Shown here piece by piece: positions 43,396 through 53,323 of a stretch of 64,000 nt of DNA. The DNA is from Gautieria morchelliformis. Lineage: Eukaryota > Basidiomycota > Agaricomycetes > Gomphales > Gomphaceae. The position numbers were made by a program, and so were the translations under genes. The notes beneath the pieces were generated by a model. That model had not been told where the DNA came from. It saw nothing but the letters and a program-made list of their open reading frames with translations, and did no database searches. The DNA lies in contig WHVA01000108.1 in the NCBI GenBank assembly GCA_015179125.1, positions 1-64,000 of the forward strand, given 5' to 3'. Positions within the stretch are counted from its first letter, which is position 1. The number at the start of each line of letters is the position of its first letter.

Positions 43396-44895
43396 TTACA
43401 CAACGCCGCCCTCACGATTGGGACAGAGAGCTCTGTTACCTCGTCCAGGACAAGAGGTCCCATCTTTGTCCCTTGCTACACATACCATACAACGCCTCGA
43501 ACGTCTTTTGACGTTTTCAATGGTGAATCGCTGACTGGTGTGAGACTTGGAATATCCATACGGAACAACGGCCGGGTGGGCAATACGAGTATTAAGAACG
43601 GCTTTCGGCGGAATAATGTGTGTTGGCTGCGGTGAGCACGAATCATACGTAGCCCCATCTCCATGATCAATAACTGGCGATGGGGTCAACGTAGACATAG
43701 TCTGCGATGGCAACGGCCTTTCCTGTTCTTTTACTTTTTGGTCCCATTTCTGCTGACGGCTGGGGACAGATCGGTCCGCACCACCCTCTCGTCGCGAGGG
43801 GCATCTAGTCCGATCACCGCGTCCAGGGCATTCATAAGATGCTTCCTTCTTCCCCACTTGCAGACATACAATGCAACGTCTTCGACGTCGTTTATGTGTT
43901 GAACTCTGCGAGACGATCGCAAGACAGTGAACAGGCGCAGTCACGCTAGCGGGTAGAGGATAAGGAAACATCCATGTATCTTGCTCATGTGACAAGGGTG
44001 TTGATGTGATGTGTCCCAAGGGGTCGCGAGAAAAGCCAACATCAGACGAAGGCAGTTGTGGTTGTGATTGTGAGGAAGACGCAGAATCGCAGGGTGGAAC
44101 AACGGTGTCTGACTGGTCAAAATCAGCCGACTGGTGTGTTTCTGAGTTACATGGTGGCGGAAGGTTTGGAGTATACTCCGGTGAGATATCTATGACCATA
44201 TCCAGAGACTCGACGTCTAATCGATGGCTACTCCTTAAAGACGTCGATTCCGAGCGTGGAGTGAGCTCATTACATCCGGACGTCGTCGCTGAAAAATACG
44301 ATGGTAGATGAGATCCAAACGGAGCTGGGATTTGCGTTGGACTCTGCGGGTGGCAAATCAAATGACTCGGCACAGGAGAGGAGTTAATAATGCCAAGGAA
44401 TGGAGTTTCATCCGGAGCAGAGTCCCACATATGCTGAGGTGATCTTGAGCAATGCGCAGCTTCCTCTGCGGACAACGTAGGAACTTGAGGGTCAGGAATG
44501 GGCGTTAACCGATGAATGTGATCGGGGGAGTCAAAATACAGTCCGAGAGACGAATGTCTTTGATGAGCATCCATGAAGTCGCCGTTTATCGAGGAGCTGA
44601 CAGTAGAAACTTGACAATTTCCTGAAGGATCCTGGGTATCAGATGAGCCAAATGGCGAAGATCGCAACGTAGGTTGGCCGTCAGCCTTTCCTTGCAGCAT
44701 GTCGACGAGTGATGGCGGATGAGAATCGCCAACTAGACTCTTCGGTTTACGCCCTGAGCCTTTCCTGCGATGATAATGAGAGTCAGTTGGGCAAATACAG
44801 GACGTTCGAAATATGCTGGCCTTGAGCCGCCTGCCTTGTGTCCAACGCGGTTTTTTGTTCCTTTTGTTCGACCCATGTGAGCTGCTCACACTCAC
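43396..44895 (-). CDS. Ser/Pro-rich protein with two Cys-rich CPGRG modules
   Basis: Minus-strand frame of 499 codons ending at 43396. The first ~320 residues are low-complexity Ser/Pro/His/Asp. The C-terminal part holds two copies of a Cys module, RRRRRCIVCLQVGKK...YECPGRGDRTRCP (around 43910-43790) and RRSRRCMVCVARDKDGTSCP...NRALCP (around 43500-43410), i.e. basic-CxxC-x(9-12)-CPGRGxRxxCP. A four-Cys module of this kind could bind zinc. The frame opens at GTG 44895; an intron with donor near 44805 (GTATTTGCCC) and acceptor TCATCGCAG at about 44765 probably removes the part before GKAQG or RKGSGRKPKS, so the true start and first exon are unknown (an ATG at about 44876 is a candidate). Function unknown; a DNA-associated regulator is a guess. 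Confidence 0.55.
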   Translation of the reverse strand: MSVSSSHGSNKRNKKPRWTQGRRLKASIFRTSCICPTDSHYHRRKGSGRKPKSLVGDSHPPSLVDMLQGKADGQPTLRSSPFGSSDTQDPSGNCQVSTVSSSINGDFMDAHQRHSSLGLYFDSPDHIHRLTPIPDPQVPTLSAEEAAHCSRSPQHMWDSAPDETPFLGIINSSPVPSHLICHPQSPTQIPAPFGSHLPSYFSATTSGCNELTPRSESTSLRSSHRLDVESLDMVIDISPEYTPNLPPPCNSETHQSADFDQSDTVVPPCDSASSSQSQPQLPSSDVGFSRDPLGHITSTPLSHEQDTWMFPYPLPASVTAPVHCLAIVSQSSTHKRRRRRCIVCLQVGKKEASYECPGRGDRTRCPSRREGGADRSVPSRQQKWDQKVKEQERPLPSQTMSTLTPSPVIDHGDGATYDSCSPQPTHIIPPKAVLNTRIAHPAVVPYGYSKSHTSQRFTIENVKRRSRRCMVCVARDKDGTSCPGRGNRALCPNREGGVV

Positions 44896-45113
44896 ACCGA
44901 ATTACACGAAATTATAATTCTTTAGAGTATCAGCAACAAAAGCAACAATTGGTTCGGAGTTATCCTCCGAGCCACCGCAATTAGTAGCGGTCACGCCTGC
45001 ATATTGTTTCCTCTCACTCACTAGGAACCTCTATCGTTACTCAGCCATCATCGAGTCGAGTCTATTACTGAGTCAGATACCCCATCCGAGCTTCGGCTCC
45101 TACTATATTCTTT

Positions 45114-47928
45114 ATGGTCGACGTAGTCAACCCCCTCAGCTTTCCGAGCCAGCACTCACTTGGCCATATGCCTTCTGCCTCTTCCAATCACAGTGCTTCG
45201 ACATCTAAGAGCTCTTTGAATCTTGATCATGATGATGGTATGTGTTTTCAGCTCTACCTGGGTTTACAGTTGTTCAGCAAGGTGTCTAGAGAATGACACG
45301 ATCACAGCGAAGCGCATGGTGACCCGAGGCAAGGAATGTAGTCAAGAGTGAGCTTGGTTATAACTATGTGAATCTTGGTCTCATTACCAAGACACACCCA
45401 GGGATTTGCGTCTCCTCGCAGTCAGCGCACAAATCACGGAGATAACTTACAGCATTTCTGATATTCAGACTCGTATATTTGGTCAGACTACGCACAATTC
45501 GCACGCTGCATGTTCTGACCCATTGAACCTGCAGAGATACAGGAGCTTCGACATCAGCCCAGTGTTAAGCCTAAGGCTATAACCAAGAACGCTTCTTCCC
45601 CAAACAGCTCACAGAACGTGGCACTGGAATCCACAAGCGTCATCGACCAAGCACTCATTAATCTTGACGAGCGCTTGGAAGCTGCTGCACGGAGCGTGGA
45701 AGCTGTTGAAGAGGGACTTACGCCATTGCTTCGTTCTGTGAAAACACCGACGCAGAATCAATCCGAGAACGTGGGTGGGGCGGATAGGCACATTTTACGG
45801 AAGCATGGCGCTTTGTTGCGTGACTGGGAGGCTGTACAAACAGAGGCAGAAGTTTTGAGGGAGGAGCTTAAAGAGGACAAGTGGTTGACGGTATTCCGAA
45901 GCGTAAGCGAGCAGGCTGATGGGATGATGAAGTCATTAGAAAAGGCAGTCACTCAATGCCAGGTGAGCCAGCGATTTGTATCTAAGATAAAGAAAACCAA
46001 TACGCCGTTAACCTTCGAATCGCAGGATTTTATATGGCAAGTGAATAAGGCACGGCAGTCTGAGGTTGCCTTGCCGTTACCGGGCAATGCTTCCGTTGGC
46101 GAGCCTAATCCTATCAATCTTGAAGTATTCACGAGTATACACAATGCATTTGAGTCCAAAAAGAAGTACGTTATTAGCTCCAATGGTAAATAACTCTGAC
46201 TGAGGCCTACCGTTGTCATCAGATATTATATGCCATCCGTTTCGAAAATTCTTTCCGTTGTTGATAAAGGAGTACGAGACAGGGTAACAAAGAATGGGGA
46301 GTGTCTGCGTCTACATGCAGAGATGCGGGGACGGTGGCGAAATCTTCGCGAGCGCATTAATAGGATCGATTCGGAGATGGAAAGTGTCCGTCGTATGCTC
46401 GTCAATCGCGACTTGGATCGCACTGAAACTGAATCGACATATTCCCGAGGCACCTCAAAATCAGGAAACGGCTTTCTAGATACCCCTTCACCACCCCGTA
46501 GTCGTGCACCCTCAAGTACTTCCACACTCTCCCGTTCTATTTCACCGTTTCGTAAGTTTGCTGCACGATTAACTGGCCCTGGGCGTTCGACACCGACACC
46601 GAAGACGGCACGACTGCCGTCCACTGAGCCGGTACCTTCCTTACGAGAGCGTGCATCTGTTTTTTTCCGCAGTGGCCACAAGGTGACACAGAGCATATCA
46701 GAGAGTTCAAATGGGACGTCAAATATACCCCGACAATTGGATCCGAAAAGACAACGTTGGAACAGCTCAACGAAAGTGGAGGCTGAACCCGATTTGACTA
46801 TCAAAGCCACGCCGCCGAAACGACCGTCGGTTGGGCAAGCTTTTGCATCGCCGCCAAGTATGTTGGGTCATAGAAGTGTTACCCCCAGCTCTCAAACATC
46901 TTCACGGCCATGGTCACCGTCGAATTCTACAGTGTCGACTCCAAGCACCCACGTGAAGCCCACAAGTGTCAGTAGACCATCGTCTCGAGCCACGTCGTCG
47001 TTTGGCTTCCCGAATGCGACCAATCCGCGACCCCGGTCAAGAACTCCCAGCCAAATTCCGGTGCCTGCACTGCACTTCAGATCTTCTAGTCGCATGTCTG
47101 ACAATGATGAGGACACCATGCCTACCTCTCTCATGCAACGTGCGCTGTCGCCGCCCGCCTCCACAATATCCACGCCACCCAGGACACCCAATACACCCAG
47201 CCATGCCCATACTCCTGAACATACAAGCTCGATGTTGCCCAAGCCACGCGCTTCGAGTGCCAGTGTGTCACACATTCCTGTCCCTCGGTTGAGCGTCTCA
47301 CGCCCAGGATCTGCCATGTCCAACTACTCTGCGAAGTCATCTGGCATTCCTCGCGCCCAAACGCCCGAATCGAGCATCCGTGCCAGGGCACAGCAAATGC
47401 CATTTTATCAGTCAGCGAGCGCGGGACGGTCGCGACAAACCCTGCCAAAAGGACCCCCATCAAGTTTCCGAGATACCTTGGCGACACCCGTTTCTACTCT
47501 TCGCTCACGACCCAGCTCGCGTGGGGCCTTCACACCTAGCTTGGAGCAAAATCCTGTTCCGACTTACATTCCGGGCAATATGAAGGACCCACTGGATGTG
47601 GAAGTTGCCCGTGTTGTAAACTCCATGGCTCACGGCTTCCTCATAGAGCGCGTGGACCCCCCGCTGCGCGCGGTACCGAAGCCTGGAGAAGAAGTCAAGG
47701 CACAATATGCTATTTCTAACGCATTGGCACGCAAAGTTCTTAATTGTCGTTTGGTTGTTATCAGTCGCTCTGGACCCAAGGGGGGCGAAACGAGAAAGGT
47801 TATGTGTCGTGTCGGAGGAGGTTCGTCATATCCCCTCTCTTTCAGTGTAAAGAGTCTCACCTCTACGCGCAGGCTGGCAAGATTTGTCAATGTATCTGTT
47901 AAGTCGAGCCGCGGGTGGCTTGGCATAA
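45114..47928 (+). CDS. GAR (Gas2-related) domain protein, Kar9-like microtubule-associated
   Basis: Exons 45114-45237, 45535-45962, 46026-46165, 46223-47820 and 47873-47928, 781 residues in frame. N-terminal ~300 residues are helical with coiled coils (LINLDERLEAAARSVEAVEE, REELKEDKWLTVFRSVSEQA, ERINRIDSEMESVRRMLVNR), like the Kar9 helical domain. The middle is a long Ser/Pro/Arg-rich disordered region with many SRPS and TPS repeats, typical of microtubule-tip binding proteins. C-terminus: DPLDVEVARVVNSMAHGFLI to GGWQDLSMYLLSRAA, a GAR domain that binds microtubules. Likely role: linking microtubules to actin/cortex for spindle positioning. The first intron is 297 nt, unusually long here, and may hide an exon. 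The third exon boundary intron (63 nt) is in frame if retained. Confidence 0.75.
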
Positions 47929-48110
47929 CTAGGTTCAGCTTATGATTTCACGTTTTTTTTTCTCTAAGCATTTGTAAACATGAATCCCTACCACACATCC
48001 CCTTGCAAAGTATGACTCTCACCACCACACCACCACCACCACTACCACATGTCGCTTTGGGTTGCTTTTAGTTTTGAAACAGAGTATCATTGCACCGATA
48101 CATTACATTA
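47929..48110. terminator. Convergent 3' region with (CCACCA)n tract
   Basis: Short intergenic between two convergent genes. A CACCACACCACCACC tract at about 48018 and T-rich run CGTTTTTTTTTC at 47950. No gene. Confidence 0.4.
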
Positions 48111-50162
48111 TTAAACCGCTGGCAGTTTGAGACATGAAGTTTTCAGACCGTCTCCACTCCATTTTGCAACATCAATAAGCAAATCGCGCTTCTTCTCCCA
48201 TGTTGTGGTGGAACGAAGCTCGTAAAGGGTTGCTGCCCGGTACCAATGATCAGCAAAGAAGACAAGCAAAGGATAATGCGACTGACAGAGGTTAAATATC
48301 CACGGTTCGGTAGCAGTGACAGCGATGGGGTTGGCCCTCAAGGCACTCTCCATGACGCGGATGCCCTGCACAAGCCAATTTCAGCACTAAGCTTTCAGAA
48401 ACTTATAACAGTGGCATCGCTCACCCCCTCCAACTTGCCCGAACTCAGAAGCGCGACCGCGAGATTGTTGGCAGCCTGTATACATTGTTACTTCCAATGA
48501 ATGAACACACTCGCGGCAGCCAAACGCACCAAGGCATCGTCCGGATCCACCCGCAACACTCTTTCGAGGGCCTGGATGGCCATATCCCAATGGCCATACG
48601 CGGCAGATTCAACGGCGCGGTTCATGTCCTTGGTAATATCATCAGCACTGGGGTCTGCTTCGACAGCTGCTAGATGCTGTGACGCTGCGCCCAGATGTCC
48701 CCCCTGCAAGTATATCCTTGCAATAGCGGAGCGCAATGCCGGGGAACCCTCGCCACGCTGGCACAGGGGCTCCAAAAACCTGGCCGCTGCGCCAAAGTCC
48801 TGGGCACGAGCGTGCGGCGTATCAGCAGACGTCAGCGAGCGCATACGGCGTCGGTACGCACCCTCATCTCGACGAGCTGTGATGCGATGGTCAGTGACAC
48901 CCTGGTGCCACGCTCCGTCCACATCGCCGCCGTCGCGCTTTCAGTCGCGGCCCGTGCACGAACCTTACATTTGCGGAGCAGGGGCGAGAGCGCATCGAGG
49001 TATCCGAGGTGGTCGCCCGCCCAATATTTCAGGCGCGCATGCATGATCTCCAGCTCGAAGGGGAGCACCTCGTCGAAGAGGTGTGCCCGCGCCTGGGGAG
49101 ATTCGACGTTATTGAGGACGGCGAAAAGATTTGAGCATTCGGCGGATGTCTGATTGAATAACCGCAGCCGGGCGAGGCAATTGAGCCGGAGGTACCAAAG
49201 CTAGCGCGGCGGTGGTAAGGGACGCATTCGTGGCTGCAGCGTAGATACATGTCAGACTTACGCCGAGGATGTGCTCCAAGTCGTTCGCCGGCGCGTTAAC
49301 AATTCGGTCACGGGCCATCTGAGCAAGGGCTCTCCAATGATTGCTCATCTACAAGAACGCAGAGGTAAGCCGCAGAGAGCACATGCATCAAATATGGCTT
49401 ACAACGAGATTGTGGAAGTCCTTTGTCTTCCATTCGCCCGAGATATCTCTGCTTATTCGCCGATTTGGGTCGGGCACGTACTTGGTCATTAGGGTGCTCA
49501 GCGGGTCTGTCTTTAAAGATAGTTAAATGGAGCGCTCGAGCATGGGCGTGAACGACAACTGCACGTACATTAGGAATGGGGAGAAACAGACCTGGGACGA
49601 CCAGACCCGGGAGATAGAGCGCAGGTATGTCATCCTCCTCGTCATCGCTCTCGGGCAAATCAGGCTGCGGCTTGGCTACCGCGGCGGGTGCAGGCGTAAA
49701 CGGAGTCGCCTCCGGCTCCTGGGGAAGGGTGTGCAGCGGGACTTCCGTGACGGGAGGCGCAATGGTGACCTCACTGGAAGTCCCGAATGGCACAGGTGTG
49801 TGGCGGTCTTCTTCGTCAGAGACTGGGTCGTCGGGGTCGTCGAGCTGGAATGGGTCAGGCAGCTCTGACTCTGGCTCTGTATTCGATCCCATTTGTGGCC
49901 CGGGCCGTTCAGGAGAAGGCGAACTCGGCCCCAGATGTTTCGTATTCTGACTCAAATTTGAAACCACGGGAGAGGTACTACTATCGAGGTCTTGGTACAA
50001 TAAACATGAGACATGTGCATGCTGAATAATTCTTGGCTCACTTGGGGACTCGCTGTGGCCTGGCTCATCCATGACAGATACAGGTGCACGACGTTCCTCG
50101 AGCTCGTCGTGTACGGAGGGCACTACATGGTCCAGCACGTCGTCGTCGTGCTCGCTGGCCAT
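48111..50162 (-). CDS. TRAPPC12: TRAPP complex subunit 12-like TPR protein
   Basis: Eight minus-strand exons: 50162-49569, 49510-49403, 49348-49262, 49200-48862, 48799-48530, 48475-48425, 48365-48287, 48232-48111; 549 residues in exact frame. The first ~170 residues are acidic and disordered (PDPFQLDDPDDPVSDEEDRH). Then YLPGLVVPGLFLPIPN and DPLSTLMTKYVPDPNRRISR, SNHWRALAQMARDRI, LWYLRLNCLARLRLFNQTS, FELEIMHARLKYWAGDHLGY and TPR helices (RSAIARIYLQGGHLGAASQH, GHWDMAIQALERVLRVDPDD, NNLAVALLS) match TRAPPC12, a tethering-complex subunit in ER-Golgi traffic. End: STLYELRSTTTWEKKRDLL. Start is the ATG of MASEHDDDVLDHV; an upstream ATG at 50353 (MASPQALQQQHAEQ) could add a short first exon. Confidence 0.82.
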
Positions 50163-50427
50163 GGCCGCCACAAAGACGAGAATTTGGCGCCGCAGCGCTC
50201 CTTGGGCCCGCCTCACAGCGCGCGACAAAACGCCTGCTCCCCAGGGCAGCTTCATCACGAAAACCAGAGCAAACGGATACCATTCTTACCCCGTCTCCGC
50301 AGCCAGCTGCACGCTGTTCTGCGTGCTGCTGCTGCAAGGCTTGTGGTGACGCCATAGTCAGTATTACATAATACATGGGCGCGGAGGGACTCGAGTACGT
50401 GATCTTGAGCTCGCCAAATTTTCGCAC
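50163..50427. promoter_or_regulatory. Bidirectional promoter region, TRAPPC12-like / TIM44
   Basis: Head-to-head genes share 265 bp. A minus-strand frame (50353 ATG, MASPQALQQQHAEQRAAG) lies in it and may be the real first exon of the minus gene, which would leave only 75 bp between start codons. Confidence 0.5.
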
Positions 50428-52078
50428 ATGCTCCCTCGACACGTACGGCGACTCCGCCTCGATGTCCGTTCACTCGCGCATCACCCCAGTCCCGCACTAC
50501 GCGCCCGCCTCTTCCCCAGCGCGCATTTCCACAGCTCCCCGCGGCGCGCGGACGAGCTGCCCAAATCGCCGTTCCAGACGTTTGTCGATGTGCTCAAGGA
50601 CGAGCTGCGGAAGAACCGCGAGCTGAATGATAACGTGAAGCAGCTCCAGGGCGACGTGGACAAGCTGCAGGACTCGGAGGCGCTGAAGCGCGCAAAGGAT
50701 ATGTATGAACGTGCGAGGGTGCGTGTTTACCTGGCTCGCTAGCTTTTTGGGGGGCTGAGGGATCATGCGTATGTACAGTTGACGTCGTCAATCAAAGAAA
50801 ATCCACGGCTGCGTGCTGCAGCCGAGGAACTGCGTAAAGGCGGGGTGAAGGTCTCAGACGCTGTGTCTGAAGCCATAAAATCGATGGAAGAAAGCGACTG
50901 GATGCGGAGCGTTAGTGGCCGAATTCGCATTTGCCTCAGGAACTAAGCTGCTCTGCAGATCTCAAAAGCCTCCGCCGCCGTGTCCGAGCGGATAGGAAGT
51001 GCCACGGAGCCGATCCGGAACACGGCTGCGTACAAGGAACTCAAGGACACGGTGCTCGATGCGCTTGACGACAGTGGAACGTCGCGACATGCAGGATATG
51101 AGGATAAGGAGGCGAGACGGGCACGGCGGCAAGCGCGTCTCGCCAAGGCAGGAAAGGCAGGGGGCTTGGCTGCGCGCAGCAGTCGGGTCCAGGCCAATCC
51201 AGAGTGAGCGACTATGTTTCACATGTGCGTTACGGTGATTAAAGTATGTACCACAGAGCGGGTGGTTCGATGGTGCTCCACAAGAACTCGGCAAAGGCAG
51301 AGAGATGGGAGATGCTAAAGCAGACAAACCCGTTCTTGCGATCCATTGGGTCGCTCCACCGAGCATATCAAGAGTCGGAAAACCCCGTTGTGTCATCGCT
51401 GCGTTCAGTGACGTCGACGGTGGCATCATGGCTGGACGAAAATGAGACGGCGCAGGTGACGCGGCAACTTCGGTTGATGGACCCGACTTTTGACCTGGAG
51501 ACGTTCACACGAGAGCTTAGAGAGTACATCGTGCCAGAGTTGGTGGATGCGTATCTGAGCGCGGACCGGGAAGCGTTGCAAATGTGGTGCGGAGAGGCTG
51601 TGAGCGATTTGCGTCTTCTGCAGGGATCATTTGACTGATGTGATGCAGACATACAATGTGCTTTGGGCGACGATGGAGCAGTACCTACGGCAGGGTTTGA
51701 TCAGTGACAGCAAAGTGCTGGACATCCGGCACGTGGACGTGAGTGTAGTCTGAGACTTGGGCGGCTGAGCTTAAACGGGCACAGGTCTCGACCGGCAAGA
51801 TCCTTGAAGACAGCTCAATTCCGGTGTGGGTGATCACGTTCTCGACGCAGGAGATGCTTGTGTTTAGGAACGCAGCGACCCGGGAGGTGGTTGTGGGCGC
51901 GGAGGACCGGGTAGAGCAGTGTACTTACGCGGCGGTGATGACGCGCGTAGAGACCGAGCTTGAGAATGAAATCACCGGGGGATGGAAGGTGGTTGAAGTG
52001 AGTCAAATTTTATTGATATGGAAGGGAAGGGCTGACTGTCGGCAGATGGCTCGGCGATCTTCTCGGGCATATTTATAG
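50428..52078 (+). CDS. TIM44: Mitochondrial import inner membrane translocase subunit TIM44
   Basis: Seven exons: 50428-50718, 50779-50910, 50959-51203, 51257-51599, 51649-51738, 51785-51997 and 52046-52078; 448 residues in frame. Tethers mtHsp70 to the TIM23 channel on the matrix side. N-terminus is an Arg-rich presequence (MLPRHVRRLRLDVRSLAHH). Next a helical, Hsp70-binding part (FQTFVDVLKDELRKNRELND, ENPRLRAAAEELRKGG, ALKRAKDMYERAR). C-terminal Tim44 domain: NPFLRSIGSLHRAYQESENP, DPTFDLETFTRELREYIVPE, DKVLDIRHVD-like SDSKVLDIRHVDV, SSIPVWVITFSTQEMLVFRN and GGWKVVEMARRSSRAYL at the end. All hallmarks are present and no break was found. First ATG chosen. Confidence 0.93.
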
Positions 52079-52238
52079 TCGCTGCAGTACACTTACTTGG
52101 CATGGGTATGAAAAGCAACCCCGCACTCTGGTCACAAGACAGTACATAGCTAGATGACAAGGCAATGATCATTTGATTGCGTCTGATGATATGGAGGCGA
52201 GCACGTGCAGCGCACTGCTTTGGGTCTCCAGACGAGTT

Positions 52239-53005
52239 TCATGACGGGGACGGTTGAAAGAAAGCCCTGTCCCTGGTGAGCTGGACGCCGGACGAGTGGG
52301 CAAATGAGACGGCACTGGGCTTGTGTGCCTTGATCGTGACCAGATCCATGCCGTCGAGGAAGCACGCGACGCGGGCGAGCTCGGTCGCGAACGCTTCCAG
52401 GGTCAGGTATGCGCTGGATTCGATATGCTGCAGACGGAGATGAGTGCGAGACTACGGGGAAGAGATGGACGGACCTGTGCGAGCCGCGCGACGACGGTGC
52501 GGTGGGGGAACGGAGGGTCGGAGGGCTGGAGGCCGAGAAAGGACACGGTGGTGACGACGAGTTGCTTATGGATACGTTCGGGGGGGTTTACGCCGATGAG
52601 GACATGAAGGGCCAGCTCGTTGATGTGGAGCGAGAGGCCAGGCACCCGGTCAGGCGACGACTCGAGCTCGACGGAGAGCGAGTGTGCCTGCGGGAGGAGC
52701 TTTGGGGCGTGCGCGATGACGCGCACGCGGTGCACGGGGGGGAACGCGAGTGCGACGGCGGCGGCGGCCTCTGCGAGGTGGACGATGCTGGGGAACGGGG
52801 TGTGCTGGAGAGCCAGGACGCGCCGTGCGAGATGGCCGTAGTGTATGGAGTCTGCGACGTCGTCGGAGCGGCCGGCGGGGGCGAGGTCGCTGTGTGCGTG
52901 GAGCGTGAGGAGCACGGGCTGGGCACGCTGTCTGTCCCAGTGGTCGGGGCCAATGTCGACGGCGAGCGCGAGCGCGTGGAGCGAGACGGCGTCGGAGGGG
53001 TCCAT
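52239..53005 (-). CDS. Stand-alone dihydroneopterin aldolase-domain protein (two repeats)
   Basis: Minus-strand exons 53005-52475 and 52427-52239 (47-nt intron), 239 residues in frame. Two consecutive FolB-like units: first LHALALAVDIGPDHWDRQRA, VADSIHYGHLARRVLA, VHLAEAAAAVAL and VRVIAHAPKLLP; second LALHVLIGVNPPERIHKQLV, then ESSAYLTLEAFATELARVAC and VTIKAHKPSAVSFAHSSGVQ. Dihydroneopterin aldolase makes 6-hydroxymethyl-dihydropterin in folate synthesis. In fungi the aldolase usually forms the N-terminal part of the trifunctional FOL1 protein with HPPK and DHPS; those domains are absent here and no room remains before TIM44, so this is either a separate aldolase or a split-off paralogue. Convergent with TIM44 (160 bp). 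Confidence 0.75.
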
Positions 53006-53323
53006 AGCGCTCAGGGATTGCTACCGCGATCGACGCCACCCTAATCCCCACAATGATGAATCGATGACGGCCAGTTCCCCAGCCCCGGGCCTGCGGCGGC
53101 GTGCCCAGCGACGTCGATTATTATGCGTTGCTTTCCCAATCCGGCCCGATCACGAAGCCCGCGTGCTTCTCAATAGCTCCCTTTTTTTCAACTAGCAGCG
53201 CTAAATAGGCAATTCAGCCGGCCCCAACAACCAGCCAGCCCGCTTTATAAACCCTGATCCAATGCCTCCTTTCTCCAGTCTTCCCCTCCTGCCTTCCTCC
53301 TCCATCCCACACAGACAAGCACA
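53006..53323 (+). promoter_or_regulatory. Promoter of the sugar transporter (divergent with aldolase gene)
   Basis: TTTATAAA at 53244-53251 lies about 75 bp before the ATG. A long pyrimidine-rich stretch (CTCC/TTCC repeats, 53266-53308) follows, then CACAATG, a good start context. TATA plus CT-block suggests a strongly expressed gene. Confidence 0.6.

Noticed and set aside
46892-47487. Minus-strand ORFs in the Kar9-like gene
   Set aside because: Shadows created by the Ser/Pro-rich coding region.
52409-53044. 211-codon plus-strand ORF opposite the aldolase gene
   Set aside because: The minus strand encodes recognisable aldolase units with a matching intron; the plus ORF is a GC-rich shadow.
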